NCBI GenBank assembly: GCA_015689685.1
Contig: WVSL01000014.1
Coordinates: 41,123 to 105,122 of the forward strand
DNA length: 64,000 nt
From: Rhodobacterales bacterium HKCCE2091
GTDB taxonomy: Bacteria; Pseudomonadota; Alphaproteobacteria; Rhodobacterales; Rhodobacteraceae
Reading direction: 5' to 3'
The notes under the pieces: generated by a model
Databases searched by the model: none
The model's input: the letters and a program-made list of their open reading frames with translations, nothing else
Told to the model about the DNA's origin: nothing
Part shown: piece after piece, positions 26,497-35,058 of the stretch
Numbering within the stretch: position 1 is the first letter of the stretch
Layout: each line of letters opens with the position of its first letter
Position numbers and translations under genes: made by a program

Positions 26497-28161
26497 TCAG
26501 TTGCAGGGATTGATGGTGAAGCCCGCGCGGTACTCCGCGATGTGGGCCTCGCGGTCGGCGTCGGACATCGCCCGGAGCGCGTTCAGCGGCGAGGCGAGGG
26601 TGTGGCCGCGGACGTGCTCCAGCTTCCACATGTCCTTGTCGTCGAAGCGCAGGTGCGGCTGCGGGATCAGGGTCTCGCCGTCGTCGCGGACGAAGTTGAG
26701 ATCCTTGATCGCGTCGGCGAGATCCCACCCGTCATAGACGGTCTCCCACTCCCGCTTGCCCGAGAACTTGCCCATCGCCGGGGTCGGCCGGCCCTGGTAC
26801 TCGTCCGCGAAGGCCTCGACGGCGGTCCAGCGGTCGAGCTCGTGCGCGAAGGTGTGGAGCTGCCCGTCGATCTCGTCGACGACCATGTCCTCGCGGATGA
26901 GGCACGGCACCAGGCAGGACCAGCAGCGGTGCGGATAGACGTAGCCGGTTTCCTCGTTGAAGGTGATGACCTTCTCGCCCGGCTTCGACAGCTTCGCGTA
27001 CCACTTCCAGAAGTCGCCGAACTCCGCGTACCAGCCCGGGTACTTGTGCTCGAACCACTCGAAGTCCTTCTCGTTCTGCGCCTCGATGCGCCAGAAGTTG
27101 ACGGGCCAGCCGACGGCGAAGAACTGGGCGACCTTGTGGACGTAGTTCTTCTCGGTGATCCGCTTCCAGGCTTCCTGGACGTCGTCGTGGTGGACCTTCA
27201 CGCCGTACTTCTCGAGCGGCAGCATGTAGGTCCGGTAGTAGTCCTCGAAGATCCAGCGGTGCCACATCTCCGCGTAGGACTCCTTGTCCTTGTCGCGGTT
27301 GGTGGTGCCGTACTCGATGAACGTGCCGATGGCCGCGTCGACGATGGCGTGGTTCTGCCAGAACGCATAACGCAGGTCGCGTTCCAGGAGCAGGTGGTTC
27401 TCCGGCTCCTTCAGCGCGGCCATCAGGAGCGAGTGGCCGTTGCCGATGTGCCGGCTTTCGTCCGACTGCACCGAGAGGAACACCGTCGGAAGCGCGTAGT
27501 CGCCGTTGCGGGCGGCCTCAGACGGCATGGCGACGAACAGCGTGTTGGTGAACGCGGTCTCGGCGACGACGGTCAGGTACATGCACGCGGCGGTCATGGT
27601 GTCGCCGGTGATGAAGCCTTCACCGAACTGGCGGCCGATCGTCGTGGCGTAGCACTTGCCGAAGGCCTCCTCGGTGATATCGAACCCGGCCGGGTCGATA
27701 TAGTTCTCCATGTACCACTTCTTCAGGTTCATCTGGATCGTGGAATGGCGGAACTCGTCGACCATCTGCATGGTGAAGCCGGTGCGAAGATCCTCGCCCG
27801 GGGCCAGCCGGGCGACCATCGCCATCGACCGCGCGGCGGAGATCTCGGGGAACGGGATGATCGCCAGGAACAGCTTCATCCACTCGACCCAGCGCGGCTC
27901 CACGTTGCGGAACATGTCGCCCCGGAGCGCGGCGTCGAGCGCGCCGTAGACCCGGTTGTCCTTTTCCTCCTGCATGGGGAAGTAGGACCGAAGCACCTGC
28001 TTCATCGGGTCGCGAGGCGCCTTCGCGATCTTGTAGTCCGTGGGGAAGGTCGCCGCTTCCTGGACGTAGGTGGGATTCCAGCCGAGGTCGGAGATCTTCT
28101 TCGTAGCCTCCCCGACTGAAATGCCACGCTGAGACGTGATCTTGTTCAACGTCAAAGTCAT
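26497..28161 (-). CDS. prmA: Propane (acetone/phenol-type) monooxygenase hydroxylase large subunit
   Basis: 554 residues, diiron oxygenase alpha subunit. The six iron ligands sit at Glu106, Glu136/His139 (DEFRH), Glu201 and Glu235/His238 (DESRH); the spacings of 30, 65 and 34 residues equal those of methane monooxygenase. A CWSCLVPC cysteine cluster follows near residue 418, a feature of the group 5 propane/acetone enzymes. The gene order and the accessory set support propane 2-monooxygenase or acetone/phenol oxidation; the exact substrate cannot be read from sequence. AAGGAGG site. Transcription probably depends on sigma-54 from 28411-28426. Confidence 0.95.
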   Translation of the reverse strand: MTLTLNKITSQRGISVGEATKKISDLGWNPTYVQEAATFPTDYKIAKAPRDPMKQVLRSYFPMQEEKDNRVYGALDAALRGDMFRNVEPRWVEWMKLFLAIIPFPEISAARSMAMVARLAPGEDLRTGFTMQMVDEFRHSTIQMNLKKWYMENYIDPAGFDITEEAFGKCYATTIGRQFGEGFITGDTMTAACMYLTVVAETAFTNTLFVAMPSEAARNGDYALPTVFLSVQSDESRHIGNGHSLLMAALKEPENHLLLERDLRYAFWQNHAIVDAAIGTFIEYGTTNRDKDKESYAEMWHRWIFEDYYRTYMLPLEKYGVKVHHDDVQEAWKRITEKNYVHKVAQFFAVGWPVNFWRIEAQNEKDFEWFEHKYPGWYAEFGDFWKWYAKLSKPGEKVITFNEETGYVYPHRCWSCLVPCLIREDMVVDEIDGQLHTFAHELDRWTAVEAFADEYQGRPTPAMGKFSGKREWETVYDGWDLADAIKDLNFVRDDGETLIPQPHLRFDDKDMWKLEHVRGHTLASPLNALRAMSDADREAHIAEYRAGFTINPCN

Positions 28162-28410
28162 GCCATGAGCCTCCTTAGAGCTCTGCGGCCACGGGTGCGG
28201 CCGCGCCTTGGCGATGTTCGCCGTTACGATGAGGCGCCGTCGGTCCCTCGACCTCCGGACGCCGGTTCCGGCAAAGGTTGAAAAGCTCTGTCCCGGCCGA
28301 ACTGGGCACGCGCGGTGGCAGTGAAATTTCGGACCGACGGAACATCTTCCTCCCCTTCGTTCTTCGTGCCGGCCATTCGTCCGGCCGACCGCGTCTTGTC
28401 CCTCTATTGA

Positions 28411-28426
28411 TGCAAGCGGCGTTCCC
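28411..28426 (-). promoter_or_regulatory. Sigma-54 (-24/-12) promoter of the prm operon
   Basis: On the minus strand the sequence GGGAACGCCGCTTGCA (28426 to 28411) aligns with the consensus TGGCACGNNNNTTGCA with two mismatches, with the invariant GG and GC and their ten-base spacing intact. It predicts a start near 28400 and a leader of about 240 bases before prmA. The neighbouring rpoN and AcoR-type activator genes support it. Confidence 0.75.
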
Positions 28427-28500
28427 GAACGGGTCGAAACGGGGCGGAGCGGGGCAGGATTTCTGTTAACCTTTTGAATCTCGATGAATCTTTTTCACGC

Positions 28501-28590
28501 CAATTTTTGTGCACGGTACGGCCGGGGCAGGTGTAAAATTGTGCGACATGGCAATTCCGTTACGTAATTTTACGATTTCTTTACGATTTG
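28501..28590 (-). promoter_or_regulatory. Candidate upstream activator sites for the prm promoter
   Basis: About 80-175 bases upstream of the -24/-12 element, inside an otherwise gene-free AT-rich stretch (28162-28714). Contains TTACG three times at 28560, 28570 and 28581, one helical turn apart, and a dyad CAATTTTTGTGCAC (28501-28514) / GTGTAAAATTG (28531-28541). Position and AT-richness suit an enhancer-binding activator and bending protein. The rest of the gap holds only the promoter and the prmA leader. Confidence 0.4.
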
Positions 28591-28714
28591 CGGACGCAGC
28601 GAATTTTTCGCGGACGCAGAAAGTCGCGGGAGGCAGTATGCTGCTAATATGGAATTGCGGAAGAACGCGGTCCCGGGCCGGATGAAATCCCGGTCCGTTT
28701 CAGCTTTCCGTAAA

Positions 28715-30010
28715 TCAGCGCGCGGATTGGCTGCGCGGATTGGTCGGAAATTGGGACATCGCCGAAACCCGGCGTCGGCGGAGCGGTGCCGCAGGTATCC
28801 CGAGCTCTTCCCGGTATTTCGACACGACACGGCGCGACACCCGGACACCCTCGGTCGCGAGCCGTTCGGCAAGCCGCGCGTCGGACAGCGGGCAGTCCGC
28901 ATCCTCCGCCCCGATCAGCGACCTGATCCAGGCCACGACCTGCGGCTTGGAAGGTCCGCTGCCGGTGCAAGCCGCGCCGGGGCAGAGCGCCCGCGCGGTC
29001 ACGATGCCGCCCGGACCCTCGATCAGCAATCCGGCGAGGACGCGGCTGACCGTGCTGAGATGGAAGCCCGTCTCCGCCGCCAAATCCGAGAGGCTCAGGG
29101 GTGCGAGCGCACGGTCCCCGACGCGGAAATAGTCGCGTTGCCGTTCGACCAGCGCGCGGACCACCTTCTCGACCGCGGACCGGCGAAGGTCGAGCGCGCG
29201 TTTCAGCGACTTCGCCCGGCAGATGGCCTCGCGAGATTCAGCGGATTCCGCGCCCGGGATGTCCCTGATCGCGATGGCGTCAAGACGGTCGTTGGAGAAC
29301 TCGATCTCGCAGCCGTCGTCGGTCGGGATCACCCTGACATCTGGTTCGCGCATCAACGCCAGATCGCGGGAAAAATCGCTTCCGGGCTTGGGGTTGAGGC
29401 GTTTCAGGACGCCGAGGCATCGGGCGATTTCGTCCTCGTCGAGACCGGTCGCAGCGGCGAGAACGGCGCTGCCGCCGGAGAGCGCCGGAAGATGGTCCAG
29501 CACCAGCGCCATCCGGTCGCAGAGTTGGCCGTTCTCAACCAGTTGGAGCCGGAGGCAATCGGCGAGACTCCGGGCGAAGAGGCCGGTCGGCGAGACGCGC
29601 TTCTGCACCAGCGCTAGCGCGATCTCCAGCACCTCCTCGGACACCCCGAGATCGTCCGCGATCTCGACCACGGGCCGGGCCAGCCAGCCGGAGGGTTCGA
29701 GCTCCGCGACGAGGCCCAGGACGAGGCGTTCCACTAGCCCGCCCTGGAGGATCAGCCCGGCCAGTTCGCGCATGACGTGTTCGTGTAACCCCGGGCAATC
29801 GTCCCCCGCCATCGTCTCGAGCAGGTCGGTGGCGCAGGCGGCGGCGCGGCCGGCCCAGGGTCGCCGCGCGACCGCGAGGAACGGGTTGTCCTGCGCCTGC
29901 TCTGCGAGATGTTCGTCCAGCTCCGCCGCCGACATCTGCAAGACACCGATGACCTGGCCAAGCTTGAACACCTGCGCCTGCCGGGTGCGCGTATTCAGCC
30001 CGAGTTTCAT
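28715..30010 (-). CDS. rpoN: RNA polymerase sigma-54 factor adjacent to the prm cluster
   Basis: 431 residues. The Gln/Leu-rich region I (MKLGLNTRTRQAQVFKLGQV, then MSAAELDEHLAEQAQDNPFL), the core-binding region, the helix-turn-helix (LSDLAAETGFHLSTVSRV) and the C-terminal RpoN box RRVVSKYRE (393-401) are present; the box differs from the usual ARRTVAKYRE. The usual chromosomal partners of rpoN (hpf, ptsN, lptB) are absent, so this is probably an extra, dedicated copy, as seen in Rhodobacter with several specialised RpoN proteins. It lies just upstream of and on the same strand as prmA. Confidence 0.92.
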   Translation of the reverse strand: MKLGLNTRTRQAQVFKLGQVIGVLQMSAAELDEHLAEQAQDNPFLAVARRPWAGRAAACATDLLETMAGDDCPGLHEHVMRELAGLILQGGLVERLVLGLVAELEPSGWLARPVVEIADDLGVSEEVLEIALALVQKRVSPTGLFARSLADCLRLQLVENGQLCDRMALVLDHLPALSGGSAVLAAATGLDEDEIARCLGVLKRLNPKPGSDFSRDLALMREPDVRVIPTDDGCEIEFSNDRLDAIAIRDIPGAESAESREAICRAKSLKRALDLRRSAVEKVVRALVERQRDYFRVGDRALAPLSLSDLAAETGFHLSTVSRVLAGLLIEGPGGIVTARALCPGAACTGSGPSKPQVVAWIRSLIGAEDADCPLSDARLAERLATEGVRVSRRVVSKYREELGIPAAPLRRRRVSAMSQFPTNPRSQSAR

Positions 30011-30105
30011 TTCGGAATCTCGGAATGAATCGATCCGGTTTTTTCTGGCCAACGAAGGGTTGGAATGGGTATTATGTTTCGGTAATCGCACACGGATCGC
30101 GGAAA

Positions 30106-31059
30106 ATGGATCACGGCGACCATTTCATCGGCGCAATTGCCTCCACCGCCCCGCGGCTGGAAAGCTTCTACCCCGGTCTCTCGCCGCAGCTTCTTGCGCG
30201 GGTGACGCAATTGTGGTCGGCGCAAGGGCTGGATCTTGAATTCCACTGGCACCACGCCCTGCGGAAGATCCCCAGTTTCCGGTCCCTGCCGCGGATCGAG
30301 AATTCCGTCGATAGTGCCGAGGTCGACCTGGTATTCCTGTTCGACCAGTGCCTGATCTGGTCGCGTGCCCTGCATGCCGCGGGGACGACAGGCCTCTCGG
30401 CAGGGGCCGAGGGGCTCGAACCCGCACAGTGGCACGCGCTCGCCGCGATCTCGGCCCGGCTGACCGAGCAGTTGACCGCCCTGCGCCTTCTCGCACTGGC
30501 CGATCTTCCGATGCCCGCGATGCAGATCGCCCGGTCGTTGTCCGAGGACGTGGACATGGCGCTGGTCGTGCTGATCCGGCCGAAGCTCGCACGGCGCTTC
30601 GCGGAGTGCCGGACGGTCACCGACGCGAACGAGTTCTGGCGCCGCCATATCGCGGGGGGCCGTGCGTTCCGGGCGATCTCCGAAAAGCTCTACACCGTCG
30701 GGATAGACCACACCTCGGACACCGAGTACGCGAAATGGCGGCGTCATGTCCTGACCATCCTCGGGGCGGCGGTTCACAGCAACGCGCTCAGCGTGCGGCT
30801 GCCGGAACGCCGCGAGGGCGCGGTTCTCCTGAACAACGACAGTCTGCATTTCGCGACGTTCCGGCTTCATGAACTCTGCGCCTACTCGCTTCTGGTCAGG
30901 CCCGATCTCGGGGAGGTGCTGGACGGGGCAGGGGGCGACACGGCGCCCGCACTGGCCCGGCTTGCCGCGCCGCTCGGGCTGATCCTCATCAACCAGATCC
31001 CGAGCCCGATGAGCCCGGCATCGGCACCCGAGACGCGACGCACCGCCGCCCACACCTAG
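30106..31059 (+). CDS. Unknown all-helical protein divergent from rpoN
   Basis: 317 residues, no signal peptide or membrane helix. Mostly helical, with a central LTEQLTALRLLALADLPMPA and an HSNALSVRLPERREG stretch; the layout recalls DUF5677-like proteins but I cannot assign it. Start MDHGDHF at 30106 chosen (GGATCGCGGA upstream); an ATG at 30025 would leave almost no promoter space from rpoN. Ends in a four-base overlap with the convergent 59-residue gene. Confidence 0.7.
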   Translation: MDHGDHFIGAIASTAPRLESFYPGLSPQLLARVTQLWSAQGLDLEFHWHHALRKIPSFRSLPRIENSVDSAEVDLVFLFDQCLIWSRALHAAGTTGLSAGAEGLEPAQWHALAAISARLTEQLTALRLLALADLPMPAMQIARSLSEDVDMALVVLIRPKLARRFAECRTVTDANEFWRRHIAGGRAFRAISEKLYTVGIDHTSDTEYAKWRRHVLTILGAAVHSNALSVRLPERREGAVLLNNDSLHFATFRLHELCAYSLLVRPDLGEVLDGAGGDTAPALARLAAPLGLILINQIPSPMSPASAPETRRTAAHT

Positions 31060-31235
31060 TGGGTCGCCTCGCCCTTCTTGCCGATCCGGTTCTCGGCGAC
31101 CCAGCGGGCGGCCAGGATCAGCGCGCCTGCGGCGAAATCCTTGCCGTGGTCGTCGACCATCTCCTCGGCGATCTTGGCAAGCGACTCGAAGTAGCGATCC
31201 TTGCTCTGCTCTTCGCTGGACAGTGCCTGGGTCAT
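31056..31235 (-). CDS. Small unknown protein (59 residues)
   Basis: Charged, probably helical (SKDRYFESLAKIAEEMVDDH then an Ala/Leu-rich helix ALILAARWVAE). Strong GGAGG site before the start at 31235. Last gene of a minus-strand set with the WD40-like and coiled-coil genes, 23 bases after the WD40 stop, so probably co-expressed with them. Confidence 0.65.
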   Translation of the reverse strand: MTQALSSEEQSKDRYFESLAKIAEEMVDDHGKDFAAGALILAARWVAENRIGKKGEATH

Positions 31236-31258
31236 GGGGCCTTCCTCCGTACGGGGTG

Positions 31259-32392
31259 TCATTTGAACATCGATTTCGGGAACGTGACGATCGAGACCGT
31301 TCCGTCGGCCCCGCCGATCGCGAGGTGTGCGCCATCGGTGCTCCAGTCGAGCGCGGTGACGGTGGAGCCCGAGCCCTCGCGCAGCATCAACTCGTCCCGC
31401 TGGCCGACCTGGCAGATCGTCACGAGCCCGTTGGCATAGGCGACGGCCGCGATCGGGCGTCCGGGATGCGGCGCGACGTGATCGACGATGGTAAGCCCCG
31501 GCCGTCCGCTTTCGACGGGGGTGCCGACGTGGTCGCCGAACGGAAGGTCGGGCAGGGCCCAGCCGACCGCGCGGAACGCGCCGGAGGCGAGGAGCGCGCG
31601 GGCCGGGCCGCTGAAGGTGGCGTCGGCGACGGGGGCGGGAAAATCAACCAGGCGGTCGCACGTCCCGGCCTCCACGTCGACGAGAAGGATGCACTTGTCC
31701 TCGCATCCGCCGGCAAGCCAGCGGTTGCCGGGCGCCCATGACAGTCGCGAGACGTCGCCCTCGGAATCGAGCGACAGGCGCGGCTCCAGCGTTTCGGCCG
31801 ACAGGATGGTGACATGCCCCGGGCCCCAGCAGGCCAGCAGCGTGCCATCGGCACTGGCGGCTACCTGACGGACATCGTGGTCGAGGAAGACGCTCTGCAG
31901 TTCCTTCCCCTTGTCGGCGGACCAGGCGGTGATGCGCGTGCCCCGCGCGTCGATGACGCGACCGGGACCTTCGAGGGTGCAGAAGGCGGATACCGGGCCG
32001 GGTGCGGCGGCGACCCGAAGGACCGTTCCGCGCGGTGTCGCCCGCCAGATCTCGGTTCTGCTCTTGTGCAAGAAGGCGAAGTCCCGTCCGCCGAGGCGCC
32101 GGAGCGGAACCCCGGCGTCGGCGACCGAACCATCGCTCCGCTGCGGGGTCGGAAGCGCGGCCTCGCGGGGACGGATCGTCTGGCGTCCGGTTTCCAGTTC
32201 CAGCCGCATCCGCTTCTCCGGATGTTCTGCGTCCTCCGTCGCGACGAAGGCAAGCGTCCCGTCCGCCAGCATCGCGGCCGCGCCTGACCCGTCGGCATTT
32301 AACAGGACCTGTCTGACCTCGGTTTCAAGCGACCACGTCCGCGCGATCAGGTCGAACAGCGACACGGCCTGCGGGGGTTTGTACTGGTTCAT
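31259..32392 (-). CDS. WD40-type beta-propeller protein
   Basis: 377 residues of degenerate WD40/YVTN blades, e.g. VRQVAASADGTLLACWGPGHV, VSRLSWAPGNRWLAGGCEDK and VTALDWSTDGAHLAIGGADG. No signal peptide, so cytoplasmic, and no enzyme domain is attached. A protein-binding scaffold is the reasonable reading. Start overlaps the stop of the coiled-coil gene (ATGA), implying the two act together. Confidence 0.78.
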   Translation of the reverse strand: MNQYKPPQAVSLFDLIARTWSLETEVRQVLLNADGSGAAAMLADGTLAFVATEDAEHPEKRMRLELETGRQTIRPREAALPTPQRSDGSVADAGVPLRRLGGRDFAFLHKSRTEIWRATPRGTVLRVAAAPGPVSAFCTLEGPGRVIDARGTRITAWSADKGKELQSVFLDHDVRQVAASADGTLLACWGPGHVTILSAETLEPRLSLDSEGDVSRLSWAPGNRWLAGGCEDKCILLVDVEAGTCDRLVDFPAPVADATFSGPARALLASGAFRAVGWALPDLPFGDHVGTPVESGRPGLTIVDHVAPHPGRPIAAVAYANGLVTICQVGQRDELMLREGSGSTVTALDWSTDGAHLAIGGADGTVSIVTFPKSMFK

Positions 32393-32682
32393 TCCTCGGT
32401 TCCCTTCGTTGCGGCTTCGAGTTCCTCGTCGAGCTTCGAGAGCTCGCCTTCGAGGTCCTGGATCCGCTCCATGCAGTCTTCGAGCGCGCAGAAGTTCCGC
32501 ACCCGCTCGGCGTCGTCCCTCGCGTCCTCGTCGGCGTCGCGTTCGGCCTTCATGTCGAGGATCATCAACCCGCCCGCGATCTGGCTGAGGCGCAGGTGCT
32601 CCACGTTCGCCGCCGCGATCTCCTGGGTCGTGCGGAGCCGCTCGGTCAGGATCGCCTGGATCTTCCGAGATTGACCGCTCAT
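32389..32682 (-). CDS. Small coiled-coil protein partner of the WD40 protein
   Basis: 97 residues. The C-terminal half is a heptad-rich acidic coil (CALEDCMERIQDLEGELSKL). The start at 32682 follows AGGTG; the frame upstream overlaps the divergent gene. Translationally coupled to the propeller gene. Function unknown; a dimerising adaptor is likely. Confidence 0.7.
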   Translation of the reverse strand: MSGQSRKIQAILTERLRTTQEIAAANVEHLRLSQIAGGLMILDMKAERDADEDARDDAERVRNFCALEDCMERIQDLEGELSKLDEELEAATKGTEE

Positions 32683-32711
32683 GCCGGGCACCTGTAGACC
32701 GGGGCCGCCCG

Positions 32712-33005
32712 ATGACCCGAAAGGCAAAGGCAATGCCGGATCCCGCCGACTCCCGTTTCTTCCGCGCGCTTCAGGTCGCCTGCAAAGGTGTGGACGGTCT
32801 CGGTGACGAGTGCCGCGCGGCGATCGACACCGCGGCCGAGACCGGCGACCCGCTGGACATGCGGGAAGCGCGGCTCTGCCTCGATGCCCTCGACGACGGG
32901 GTGCGCGACGCTATCTTGCACCGCACGCACCAGGCGATGGCGACCGACCTGTCGGCGATCTGGGACATGATGGGCACCGCGCCGGGTCGGCAGCGGCCCA
33001 ACTGA
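32712..33005 (+). CDS. Small unknown helical protein (97 residues)
   Basis: Helical, soluble, rich in acidic and alanine residues (GDPLDMREARLCLDALDDGV). Divergent from the coiled-coil gene with only 29 bases between starts, too little for two promoters, so the ATG at 32733 (after AAAGGCAAAGG) may be the real start. Compatible codon use suggests a real gene. Confidence 0.55.
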   Translation: MTRKAKAMPDPADSRFFRALQVACKGVDGLGDECRAAIDTAAETGDPLDMREARLCLDALDDGVRDAILHRTHQAMATDLSAIWDMMGTAPGRQRPN

Positions 33006-33357
33006 CGCGACCACCTCGCAGGCGCGGCGATGGTGATCCGGGTGTTCGAACATCGGCCCCACCTCCCCATGAGCTGCCGGTTCTTCCGAGTGGCAGGCAG
33101 GGTATCGCAGGGACACATTGACGCAATCGTTTCGGCCTAGAATCGCTGGTCTTTGCGGCTTCCGGCGCATGGCACGGGGCGATGTGTAAAGTTGCGTTAC
33201 GACCGGTCGGGGCAGACCGTAACGTTCCATTTCAAAAGGGATTCTCCGCTGCAACGCGGCACGACCTCGCTGCAGGGCAGAGGGGCGAATCACCCGGGTT
33301 GATTCGGCCGGGGCGATGGGAAACCCTTGCCCGCGCCGCTGTCCCCCGGAGGTGGAA
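33006..33357. other. Gene-free region upstream of the GNAT gene
   Basis: 352 bases without a convincing gene. It holds an inverted repeat CGTTACG (33195-33201) / CGTAACG (33218-33224) with an inner ACCGGT core, a possible operator, and the GGAGGTGG ribosome-binding site of the GNAT gene. No good -24/-12 element: a TGGCACG at 33170 lacks TTGC at the right distance. Confidence 0.4.
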
Positions 33358-34209
33358 ATGGGAGACCTTCCAGAGATCATTCACATCGGCGACCTGTGCC
33401 TGCGCCCGGTCGCGGCCTCCGACATGGCGGAGGTATCCAGCCAGCTCGGCGATGCCGGCACGGCGGAGTGGCTGGCGGCGGTGCCGCACCCGTTCGGACC
33501 GGACGACGCGGTTGAGTTTCTGGATCATGCGACCAGCGCGCCCGACGCCATCCGCGTCATCGAACGGGACGGGCGGGTCGCGGGCTGTGTCTGCGTCGGA
33601 CCCGCGACGTGGTACTGGCTCGACCCCGCGATGCGCGGGCAGGGGGTGATGCGCGCGGCGCTTCGTGCGGCCATTGGTGCCCATTTCGAGAGGGAGCTCG
33701 CATCGCCGCTCGTGGCGACCTGCCGCGAAGACAACGCCCCCTCTCGTGCGCTGCTGTCCGCCCTGGGTTTCGCCGCCGGCCCGGTGACGCGGCGGATGCA
33801 CTTCCGCAGCCTCGGTGGCGCGCGGGCATGCATCGACTACGTCATGACGGCCGGGCAGTGGCACCTGTTGAACCCCGCGCGGATCCCGGCGGGAAAGGGA
33901 GCACTTCGCCCGGCCATGTCGAAGGACATGCCGGCCCTGTCACGGATGCTGTCCCCTCACAGCCCCGACGCGGTATGGCCCGATGGAGGCGGCGAGGCGC
34001 CCGTCCGGTTCATGGAAAGACAACGGTTTCGCGGCGGTACCGTGGGCCTCATGGCGGTCGAGGACGAACACGGCCGAACCATCGGGTTCCTGCTGCAAAG
34101 GCCGGGGAACGAGCGGCCCGATACCCTCTTCGACGTGGGGGTGGACACGGAGCGGTATCTTCCCGACGTCCTCGCCGCGCATGGCCGGAGGGCGCGCGGG
34201 CCAGACTGA
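33358..34209 (+). CDS. GNAT family N-acetyltransferase with truncated second repeat
   Basis: 283 residues. The first half is a RimJ/RimL-like GNAT domain: LRPVAASDMAEVSSQLGD, then the acetyl-CoA loop RGQGVMRAALRAAI and REDNAPSRALLSALGF. The second half starts again like a GNAT domain (LRPAMSKDMPALSRML) but stops before an acetyl-CoA loop, so it looks degenerate or serves as a lid. Start 33358 with CGGAGGTGG site. Substrate unknown. Confidence 0.8.
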   Translation: MGDLPEIIHIGDLCLRPVAASDMAEVSSQLGDAGTAEWLAAVPHPFGPDDAVEFLDHATSAPDAIRVIERDGRVAGCVCVGPATWYWLDPAMRGQGVMRAALRAAIGAHFERELASPLVATCREDNAPSRALLSALGFAAGPVTRRMHFRSLGGARACIDYVMTAGQWHLLNPARIPAGKGALRPAMSKDMPALSRMLSPHSPDAVWPDGGGEAPVRFMERQRFRGGTVGLMAVEDEHGRTIGFLLQRPGNERPDTLFDVGVDTERYLPDVLAAHGRRARGPD

Positions 34210-34270
34210 ACCACTGGCCGCCCCGTCCGCCCGGCCTGCTTTAGCCCCGGTCTTCGAGACGTTCGGCGCG

Positions 34271-34319
34271 TCGGGAAGTCATTGTTTCCGAATGCGGATT
34301 TTGACGGGAAACTTTCCCG
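34271..34319 (+). promoter_or_regulatory. Two dyads upstream of the pilin-like gene
   Basis: CGGGAAACTTTCCCG (34305-34319) is a perfect 15-base palindrome, and TCGGGAA / TTTCCGA (34271-34291) is an imperfect copy 20 bases upstream. Repeated GGGAA/TTTCC arms suggest a dimeric regulator binding twice. Regulator unknown. Confidence 0.35.
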
Positions 34320-34427
34320 GATTCGTCCCGGACCAGCCGCCTTGAGACCGGTATCGTGCCATCGTCGTGCCCCAGTGCTTCGGGAACTTTAGCCTCAATC
34401 GGTTCAAATCTCTCGGAGTTGGGTCAA

Positions 34428-34919
34428 ATGTACGTCGAACGCTTTCTCAAGTCTGAATCCGGTGCGATCACCGTCGACTGGGTCGTGCTGACCGCCGCGA
34501 TCGTGGGACTGGGCCTCGCGACGATGACCGTGGTTTCCGGTGGCGTCGCCGATCTGTCCGACGACACCGCGGTGGAGATCGCCAGCCTCGATCCGGGCAG
34601 CCTCTACGACTGGGCGCCGGCCGGGCCGATGATCAACAGCGGCTGGGGCGAGCTCGGCATCTTCTCCCCCCGCCAGTCGGCGGAAGGCGCAGAGTCCTAC
34701 GCGGCGTCTGTGCTGGCCTACAACGGCGACGACTATCAGGCGGCCTATGACCAGCTCTACCGGCAGGCGATGAACATGACCTACTCGGACGGCGAGTCGA
34801 TCGACGACTTCGGTGCGTTCGAAGCGCTCGCCGCCGCCGATGGCGCGACGATCGAGACCGGCACGAACATGACCTACGCGGAGATGCACGCGGCCTACAC
34901 GGCGAACGGCTCGCTCTGA
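34428..34919 (+). CDS. Flp/Tad-type pilin-like protein
   Basis: 163 residues. The N-terminus is FLKSESGAITVDWVVLTAAI, a short basic leader, a Gly-Ala site and a hydrophobic helix (14-36), as in pilins and pseudopilins of Rhodobacterales. The remaining 125 residues are acidic with tyrosine-rich segments (SYAASVLAYNGDDYQAAYDQ), much longer than a classic Flp subunit, so a minor pilin or surface variant is possible. No tad assembly genes are in the window. Start 34428 with CGGAG site. Confidence 0.75.
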   Translation: MYVERFLKSESGAITVDWVVLTAAIVGLGLATMTVVSGGVADLSDDTAVEIASLDPGSLYDWAPAGPMINSGWGELGIFSPRQSAEGAESYAASVLAYNGDDYQAAYDQLYRQAMNMTYSDGESIDDFGAFEALAAADGATIETGTNMTYAEMHAAYTANGSL

Positions 34920-34942
34920 GTCGCGGCCCATATGACTGACCC

Positions 34943-34969
34943 GCCCGCGCTGATGGTGCGGGCCGTTTT
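34943..34969 (+). terminator. Rho-independent terminator after the pilin-like gene
   Basis: GCCCGC (34943-34948) pairs with GCGGGC (34958-34963) and is followed by CCGTTTT. It lies 24 bases after the pilin stop. Confidence 0.65.
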
Positions 34970-35058
34970 CGTTGCCGAGCGGCGCGCAGCGCCTCAGGAG
35001 TGGACCCGCCGCGCCGCCTGGGCGAAGATCGTCCCCGGAGTTGCAGGGGCGGAGCGCG

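Noticed and set aside
28278..28469. 63-codon frame in the prmA upstream region
   Set aside because: No ribosome-binding site, composition unlike a protein, and it overlaps the sigma-54 promoter.
28548..28563. TGGCAATTCCGTTAC resembling a plus-strand -24/-12 element
   Set aside because: The -12 GC is AC and no plus-strand gene follows; it would fire into the antisense of rpoN.
33170..33184. TGGCACGGGGCGATG resembling a sigma-54 promoter before the GNAT gene
   Set aside because: The -24 half is good but the -12 TTGC is missing at the required distance.
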